Positions 56,448-64,000 of a stretch of DNA of 64,000 bases are shown here, in pieces. The stretch is taken from positions 409,636,968-409,700,967 of the forward strand of contig NC_057811.1 of NCBI RefSeq assembly GCF_018294505.1, in the 5' to 3' direction. The notes under the pieces were generated by a model, which was not told where the DNA came from, searched no databases, and saw only the letters and a list, made by a program, of their open reading frames with translations. Position numbers and translations under genes: made by a program. Source of the DNA: Triticum aestivum (lineage: Eukaryota; Streptophyta; Magnoliopsida; Poales; Poaceae). Each line of letters starts with the position of its first letter. Positions within the stretch are counted from its first letter, which is position 1.

Positions 56448-58250
56448 CTTTCTTCAATTAACACACAACACAAGATATCCCTTTGGAAATGAACTAAGTT
56501 AGGCAAACTTTTATCTTCCAACTCTCCAAGTTGCTGTTCATCTTAACCAACTAGCTCAGGGGTATCCAACACAGATTCTTGGAGAAGTGGTGGTTTATAA
56601 GAAAACCAACTTGATCACGAGCTCAACATAACAGTCAGGGGATAACCTGGTAACACTTCCGAGAAGATATTCGGAAAATCACAAACCACCGGTATGTTAC
56701 TAAGCTCGAGATCAATCTTGCTTTTCAGGGCAAGACGATGTGATCAAGAGAGTGATGGATTGACACAATCCTATCTCATTGATCGAGGAGTGCACCAGGG
56801 AAAATGGACTAGGTAGCACCATAAATCTTAGAATGATAGTTCAATACCAACACGCTAAGAATGAGATTATTGTCCATTAACTACCAAGCAACACGGTTGC
56901 TAGGAGTATTGATTTCACACATCATGGTTCACTTGTCGGCATTCCGGTTGCGACAACAGGGGACCGAGGAATTAAAAATGATGGCAAGAAGTATCACTGC
57001 GTCAAGAATTCATGAGAGATGCTGCAATTCTCATGGCAATCCTGACATAAAGGGAGTAATACTCCAAGGTAGACAGAACAAAAGCTGGATTGGCATTTCG
57101 ATCTGCGGAATACAACTACTTTGACCAGTCCAAGAAATGGATGAGGTGCTGGAGTTTGTTTCTCCTAGTCATTCCGGAATAGAATGGCTCGATGGACCAC
57201 AAGAATAAAAGGCATCGATAACACGAATGCACAACTACCGTTGACTATCAACTGATAGATGATGGTCGGAATACAACTGAAGAGGGACAACTGAAAGGAA
57301 CATATAACTTTCTGAGTTGTAGATGCATAGATTAGTATGTCGAACAAAGCTCAACATATTTCTTCCGAATAACCCATGAGGAAAGGTAGATCTGGCAGAG
57401 TCATAATATAGAATGGAGAACTCATCAAGAGCACTCTTGTTATGATATTTTAGTTCAAGGAAGAACTTCTGCCATAAGCAGTTCATGGTATTTGGAAGAA
57501 GGATATACCACGGACCGCGAGGACTATCACAAAGGTTACTAATATCCTAAAGGAACTAGCAACACTATCAATAAGAAGTAGGGTGAACCTTGGGTTCAAG
57601 AACCCAGGAATAGAATACCTACTAACTAAATGGCATCACGGGATGCTTTCGAGAATGGTGGCCAGAATCATCACATTAGGAACACTAATCATGGATAGAT
57701 TACTAGGTGGTTCCCTAAAACACATAGGGTCATATAATAGCTCCAACATATATGTCGAGGCAATAGAGTACCTCAACTCACCGATTAGTGTGGTTGAACT
57801 GGCCCAAAGGGACATCGGGAATGGAAAGAAGGGATTTGCAAATGCATCCGACTATTTAGAAACCTGGGATGACTCGGACAGCATAACGGCTGTAAATGCT
57901 CAAAAAGATTTGAGACATCCAGCAAAAATGGTGGCATAACCACTTAACATCACAATATCAAGGTTCTGAGATCAATTGTCAACACACGGAAGTAGTAGAG
58001 ACTGAACTGAGGCTTAAATCCATCAATCCTATAAGTCTATGGATTAGTAACACGTGATCCTGATAGAAAGATGAGAAGCCTAGTTCTTAATCCCCGTAGA
58101 AAGGAAGAGGTTGACTCAGATCAGAAGGGCATAAGGTAAAGGAGTAAAAAGATCCTTACGTTCCCTTCCACAATCAATTCCCTTATATAACTAAAGCATT
58201 TCTAGACTCAACTTCGACTAGTTTGGCTTGGTAATCCTATAGGCAGTCAG

Positions 58251-58262
58251 GCTCTGATACCA
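58251..58262 (-). promoter_or_regulatory. Primer binding site of LARD (tRNA-iMet type)
   Basis: On the minus strand it reads TGGTATCAGAGC, the standard complement to the 3' end of plant initiator-Met tRNA, four bases after the LTR end at 58267. It fixes the element's orientation. Confidence 0.85.
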
Positions 58263-58266
58263 AAGC

Positions 58267-61200
58267 TGTCAGGACCCCGATTCCAAGTCACATCGATCTA
58301 GCCGGTAACACCTCATATCACTTTGCGGCCTCACGCACGGTATTCCCACGGGTGTCGCCTTACCATGGCCCGGGACCGTTTGCGCCTTTTGGCTCAGGTA
58401 TATGATAGTGTTGCTAGCATCCATATGACAGAGAACCCGGGCCGACATGACTAGTCGTGAACCCAAAGTGGCACTAACTTACGGGGACATGCATACATGA
58501 ATCAACATCGAGCATGTCGGTCAGCAGCGTGCGAATCCGGGCTGTAGCACTAGGCTAACAGGACTCCGGTGAACCGGGCTGTAGCAGGCTAGGCAGGACT
58601 CCGGATGTCACTGCGTGACATTTCCCCGAAGGGACACACACAGGAACGAAGTGAATCACATGCCGGCCAGTCAAGTGTTCCGGAGCAGTAGTGCTGGGCT
58701 AGCAGGACTCCGGTGAACCGGGCTGTAGCAGACTACTATGGCTCATGGAAGCAGAAGACTACATTTCCCCATAAGAGAGGCTACCAAGAATAAACAACTA
58801 GGTTGTCGGATCCCACACATACCAAGCATTTCAATCATACACACAATATGCTCGATATGTGTAAATACAACATGGCATCACAACAAGACTCTACGACTCA
58901 AAGTATTTATTCATTAGGCTCCGAGGAGAGAGATATTACAAACATGGGTCTCATGACCCAAGATTCAGAGCATACAAGTCAAAGCACATGCGGAAGCTTA
59001 ACATGTCTGAGTACAGACATCTACAAATGAAAAAGGCTGAGAAGCCTGACTATCTACCAGATCCTGCCGAGGGCATAAGATCGTAGCTGAGGTATCAAGC
59101 TAAACGTCGAAGTCCACACAGAATTACTAGCGAGACTGACGTCTCTGCAAAACATAAAATAGGCAAACGTGAGTACAAATGTACCTAGCAAGACTTACAT
59201 CAGAACTATCTACATATGCATCGGTATCAATAAAGGGGGTGGTGGAGTTTAACTGCAGCAAGCCAGCTTTGACTTAGTGGCTAACCTGAACTACGACTGC
59301 AAGTAACTCTTTTGAGGTGGCGCACACGAGTCCACATATTCACCATACCAATACACCACTATGGATCCGCCCCCGTCTCCCTACGAGAACGCCATCCATA
59401 GCACTCACGCTTATCTTGCACATTTTAGAGTATCCACTTTCACTTGTCTATGAACTATACAGGCAACCCAGAAGTCCTTTACCGCGGACACGGCTATTCG
59501 AATAGATAATGTTAACCCTGCAGGGGTGTACTTCTTCACACACGCTCTCGCCACTTACCACCATGTACACATCGTGTATCTCGGCAACCTTCAAGCGGAA
59601 GCCTGGCGAGGGAGTCGGCCACGACCTGACTAACCACACAAGTCTCTAGTCCAGGTTTATCGCCTATTGAGGTTCCATCCGCAAGGGGATCCGGCCGGGG
59701 TATCGCTCACGGCCCCAAACGATGTGTGCAGGGTTCCCAAGCCCACCTCGACGGATGGATCTATGCTTGGTACATCGTGCCACGATGCCTAGTCTGTCCC
59801 AAGCCCACCTGTACCGGGTGCCACTTGGTACACTACTAACACTACCTACAAACACCAGAAACTAGTTGCAACTCCTGGACAGAGATCAGGTTGATTAATA
59901 AGTTGAGAGAGCTTGGAGCGCCCGGAGCCCAATGTGTGGTAGTAACTGTTTATGGATCACAAACACAGAACTCAGTTCCTGAGGATGGCTGCAATGAGAC
60001 AACCCACCATGTACTCCTACATGGCCTCTCACCGCTACCTTTACCAAATCGTGTTCACACACTTAGCTCTCAACAGTAGGACATGTTCACCACATTCCAA
60101 TTCATCCCCGATGAATCAGACCTGACTCAACTCTAAGCAATAGCAGACATGCCAAACAAGCATGAATGAGTAGGCACATCAAGGCTCAAACAACTCCAAC
60201 TCATGCTAGTGGGTTTCATCTATTTACTGTGGCAATGACAGGTCATGTAGAGGAAGGGGTTCAACTACCGCAGCATGTAATAGTTGAAACGTTGTTGTCC
60301 TAATGCAGTAAAAGAGCAGGAGCGAGAGAGTGGGATTGTACCAGAATGAACAAGGGGTTTTTGCTTGCCTGGCACTTCTGAAGATAGTATAGTTCTTCAT
60401 TGGTGTCATCGATCTCATCGTCGGAACACGTCTATCGAGGGGGAACAACCGCCGGCAAACAAGAGGGAACATAATCAATGCAATGCAACAATATGATGCA
60501 TGATCATGACATGGCAATATGCTGTGATTTGAGCTAATGCAACTAATAGCGAGTTAAATGAAGTTGGTTTGAATGCAAGATTCAAATTCAAACTCCATAT
60601 GTGATTATTCAAATGCCATTTAATTGATTTGACCTGATCAGCAGGCATAAGTTGCTCAAACATGCATGAAAATGGTAATATGGATAGATTTTATTTTTCT
60701 GATAATTTTTCATATATAAATTATTTCATTCTGAGCTACGGTTGATTTTCTATGATTTTTAGAAGTTTTAACTATTTTCTGGAATTTCCTGGTTATTTAG
60801 AAATAAACTAATTCCAGAAAATGCATTACTGCGTCAGCACTACGTCAGCATGACATAAGAGGGTCAACGGGGCAGCCCAGGTCAAACTGACCAGTGGGTC
60901 CCGCGTGTCAGTAGCTAAACTAAATTAGCTAGGTTTAGTTAATCCTAATCTAGGTTAGTTAGCAGGGCGGCCCCACCTGTCATTGAGCCAGGGAAGGTCA
61001 AACCCCTTGGTCAACTGGGGCTAACGCGCTGGTGTTTAGCCGCCGGCGGCAGCAGCCGCGGCGTAGGGCGCGGGATTTGCACTCCGGCGACCAAAAGGAC
61101 AGCGGAGGCCATATACGGGGAGCTGGAGGTGCGCCGGTGGTGGTTGGTCCGGAGGTGGCTGGAATCGTCGCCGGCGACGACGTTGGCGGCTGCCGGAGCT

Positions 61201-62365
61201 CGGGTCGTCGCTACAACGAGCGTGGAGGCACGGGGTTAGCACCTACTTGCTCTACATGGTGCGGCGAGCAAGGTGGACATGACGGCCAGGCCGTTGCGTG
61301 GCCGGAGTCACGCCGGCGGTGAGCACAGGCGGCAGCGGGTGCGGGTGAGCTCGGTGCGGTGCGTACGGTGCACGAGAGGGGTAACGGAGAGGGGGAGGAC
61401 GGAGCAGGGCTCACGGCGATCGCAGCAGGCGTCGAAGCGGGCTCGGGGAAGGCCGGAGCTGAGCGGCGCGGCGATGGCGATCTCGGTGGACCGAGGTTGA
61501 AGAAGATGATGGGGACGGCGATTCGGGGCTTCCGGCGTTGCTTGGATTGGTGCAAAAGGCGTAGGCAACGGTGGCGGGGCTCGTGGACAGGTCAGTGAGG
61601 CAAGGGGGAGGCGGTGGCCATGGGGAACGGCGGCGGTGGCGACGAGCTTCGCTCGGTGGTGCGCGCGAGAGGGGAGCAGAGGAGGGGTTGGGGTCCAGGG
61701 GGAGAGAGGAGAGGTGCAGGGGGCGAGGGGGAGTGCGTGGCACTCGGGGCTGGCTCCAGAAGCGGCGGAAGCAGGAGGTGGCTCGGGCGCGTGCCGGCGC
61801 GCGGTGGCCACACGCCCTCGCCTACTGGCGCGAGGGGGAAGGCGACAGGGAGGTGCTAGTGGGCTGGGCTATCCAGCTGGGCCGCCAGGTGGGCTGCAAC
61901 AGGTGCAGAAAGCTGGGCCAGGTAGGTTTCTCTCTCTCTCTCTGCTTTTTGTCTTTTATTTATTCAGTTTGTTTGATTTGGTTTAACTACCAAATCACTT
62001 TATAAACTTCTGAAATTCAATATGTGGACTTAGGGAACTAGTCCAGAGCCACATACCAACTTTCACAATTATTGGACCAATATTTAGTATATAATAAATA
62101 TAAGTCCAATGCAAATAATTATTGGATTAGCTCAAACTCCAAAAATAAATATTTCTGAGATTCCAAAAATACTGGTTTGAATTTTACCTCTTTCCAATAT
62201 TTTCACAGAATAACAAGAACATTTTTTTGGACTTATTTGAGAAGATTTAAATGTTGACCATTTTAAAAGGTTTCTGAGGGTTTGAAAATTCCCTCAATTC
62301 AAATTTCAGAATTTAGACATGATGATCGTGCAAGGACAAGCAAAGGCTAAACTAGGGTTGTGACA
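58267..62365 (-). repeat. 5' LTR of LARD
   Basis: The uninterrupted 4,099 bp LTR starts (minus) TGTCACAACCCTAG and ends ATCGGGGTCCTGACA. It has a GC-rich segment (61020-61900) and an AT-rich one beyond. Open frames of up to 167 codons in the GC-rich segment are not genes by my judgement. Confidence 0.88.
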
Positions 62366-64000
62366 GGAATGCAGTTTTGTTTGTCCATTTGCCAGATTTC
62401 ATAAAATGCTGCAATTGCTAACATGATTCGGATAGACTTAAGCATCACTACGAGTGAGAAAAACTCATCGTAGTCAACACCTTGAACTTGTCGAAAACCT
62501 TTCGCGACAAGTCGAGCTTTGTAGATTGTAACACTACCATCAGCATCCGTCTTCCTCTTGAAGATCCATTTTTCTCAATGGCTTGCCGATCATCGGCCAA
62601 GTCAACCAAAGTCCATACTTTGTTCTCATACATGGACCCCATCTCAGATTTTATGGCCTCAAGCCATTTCGCGGAATCTGGGCTCATCATCACTTCCTCA
62701 TAGTTTGTAGGTTCGTCATGGTCTAGTAACATGACTTCTAGAATAATATTACTGTACCACTTTGGTGCGGACCGTACTCTGGTTGACCTACAAGGTTTAG
62801 TGGTAACTTGATCTGAAGTTTCATGATCATCATCATTAGCTTCCTCACTGATTTTTGTAGGAATCACTGGAACTGATTTCTGTGATGTACTACTTTCCAA
62901 CTCGGGAGAAGGTACAATTACCTCATCAAGTTCTACTTTCCTCCCACTCACTTCTTTCGAGAGAAACTCCTTCTCTAGAAAGGATCCATTCTTAGCAACA
63001 AATATCTTGCCTTCGGATCTGTGATAGAAGGTGTACCCAACAGTTTCTTTTGGGTATCCTATGAAGACGCACTTCTCTGATTTGGGTTCGAGCTTATCAG
63101 TTTGAAACTTTTTCACATAAGCATCGCAACCCCAAAATTTAATAAACGACATCTTTGGTTTCTTGCCAAACCATAGTTCATACGGTGTCGTCTCAACGGA
63201 TTTAGGTGCCCTATTTAACGTGAATGCATCTATCTCTAATGCATAACCCCAAAACGATAGTGATAAATCGGTAAGAGACATGATAGATCGCACCATATCT
63301 AATAAAGTACGGTTATGACGTTCGGACACACCATTACGCTGTGGTGTTCCAGGTGGCGTGAGTTGTGAAACTATTCCACATTGTTTCAAATGAAGACCAA
63401 ACTCGTAACTCAAATATTCGTCTCTGCTATCAGATCGTAGAAACTTTATTTTCTTGTTACGATGATTTTCCACTTCACTCTGAAATTCTTTGAACTTACC
63501 AAATGTTTCAGACTTATGTTTCATCAAGTAGATATACCTATATCTGCTCAAATCATCTGTGAAGGTCAGAAAATAATGATACCCGCCGCGAGCCTCAACA
63601 CTCATCGGACCGCATACATCAGTATGTATTATTTCCAATAAGTCAGTTGCTCGCTCCATTGTTCCGGAGAACGGAGTCTTAGTCATTTTGCCCATGAGGC
63701 ATGGTTCGCAAGCATCAAGTGATTCATAATCAAGTGATTCCAAAAGCCCATCAGCGTGGAGTTTCTTCATGCGCTTTACACCAAGATGACCTAAACGGCA
63801 GTGCCACAAATAAGTTGCACTATCATTATTAACTTTGCATCTTTTGGCTTCAATATTATGAATATGTGTATCACTACGATCGAGATTCAATAAACCATTT
63901 ACATTGGGTGTATGACCATAGAAGGTTTTAGTCATGTAATCAGAATAACAATTATTCTTTGACTTAAATGAATAACCGTATCACCATAAACATGATCCAA
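62366..64000 (-). pseudogene. Copia-2 pol, right piece (integrase to RT, degenerate)
   Basis: The minus frame 63935-62448 matches Copia-3 from FYGHTPNVNGL through the pre-integrase region, integrase (HTDVCGP, LRSDSRDEY, GVSERHNR) and into RT. Integrase D2 is kept, but the usual RGGEY is changed to SRDEY. A stop lies upstream (TGA within 63980-63990). A one-base loss near 62575 shifts the frame at the start of RT, after AIEKNGS. It ends at the LARD border with the IWQMD segment damaged. The rest of gag and the 5' LTR lie beyond the window. Confidence 0.9.

Larger units (their letters stand above)
54845..58266 (-). other. LARD internal domain (non-coding)
   Basis: The domain is 3,422 bp. At its left end the minus strand reads TTTAGTGGGGGTGAGT, a polypurine tract (54845-54860). 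At its right end is the primer site (58251-58262). Only short frames exist on both strands. A degenerate RT-like piece is at 56250-56447. Otherwise I see no gene. Confidence 0.8.
41967..62365 (-). mobile_element. LARD-like non-autonomous LTR element
   Basis: Two LTRs of about 4.1 kb (41967-54844, interrupted; 58267-62365) flank a 3.4 kb internal domain with no usable gene. A tRNA-iMet-type primer site and a polypurine tract give the minus orientation. The target duplication is GGATT on the left (41962-41966) and GGAAT on the right (62366-62370), one mismatch; rejoining the flanks restores the RT reading of Copia-2. LTR and internal sizes fit the large retrotransposon derivatives (LARD) described from barley and wheat. 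Over the first 610 bases the LTRs differ at roughly 14 sites by eye, so it is older than Copia-3. Confidence 0.85.
39138..64000 (-). mobile_element. Copia-2, BARE/Angela/WIS-type, interrupted by the LARD
   Basis: It is a minus-strand element whose left (3') LTR begins at 39138 inside Copia-1. Its internal domain is split by the LARD-like element at 41967-62365, and the 5' end is beyond the window. The pieces at 41200-41966 and 62366-64000 are adjacent parts of one pol frame: the right piece stops in the IWQMD...AFL region of RT, and the left piece resumes at LNGFIKEELYMMQPEG. Coding parts carry stops and frameshifts, so it is dead. Confidence 0.9.

Noticed and set aside
1..64000. tRNA or rRNA genes
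   Set aside because: I saw no cloverleaf-forming sequence or rRNA stretch; the only tRNA-related words are retroelement primer sites.

Overview
The window is a piece of a large, repeat-rich grass nuclear genome, most likely Triticeae (wheat, Aegilops or barley group). The reasons are BARE-1/Angela/WIS-type Copia elements, a large non-coding LTR element of LARD type, a solo LTR with the ends and body I remember from the Sabrina group, and nested insertions filling almost all of the window. No bacterial, organellar or CRISPR feature is visible. Everything here comes from reading the sequence; family names are from memory and no database was searched.

Layout. (1) 1-2400: the 3' part of a spliced host gene, a TPR protein like TTL1 without its thioredoxin domain. 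(2) 2610-2900: a broken MATH-domain gene fragment; 3060-3660: AT-rich repeat. (3) 3911-31195: a hAT-like DNA element split by a 26 kb nest. The nest is two copies of one Ty3/Gypsy Tat-lineage family. The outer copy (4024-29977, plus, TSD AAACC) holds the inner copy (12509-25462, minus, TSD CTCCG), which landed in the last exon of the outer copy's antisense gene. Each copy is about 12.95 kb with 519 bp LTRs, gag-protease-RT-RNaseH-second RNaseH-integrase on one strand, and on the other strand an intron-containing gene of about 930 codons with its own TATA box. (4) 32902-34401: solo Gypsy LTR (TSD GTCAG). (5) 35037-37701: Harbinger-like element carrying a small broken gene and a solo LTR (36552-37502, TSD TCAGG). 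(6) 38240-64000: a four-level nest. Copia-1 (minus) is cut at 39137 by Copia-2 (minus, LTR 39138-40842, coding parts at 41200-41966 and 62366-64000). Copia-2 is cut by a LARD-like element (41967-62365, minus, two 4.1 kb LTRs). The LARD's left LTR is cut by Copia-3 (42582-51332, plus, TSD ATCAC), which has one open 1326-residue gag-pol frame and nearly identical LTRs.

How the parts relate. Copia-3 looks autonomous, recent and possibly active. The inner Tat copy is nearly intact, with two amber codons in gag-pol. The outer copy is more decayed, and almost all its nonsense changes are C-to-T or G-to-A. The LARD has LTRs, a primer site and a polypurine tract but no usable genes, so it would depend on another element's proteins. 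The most unusual content is the Tat family's antisense spliced gene, a seven-copy TTCGAA-core motif array between its convergent genes, and a dense 8-mer word (TRASCCGG) scattered over the whole family.
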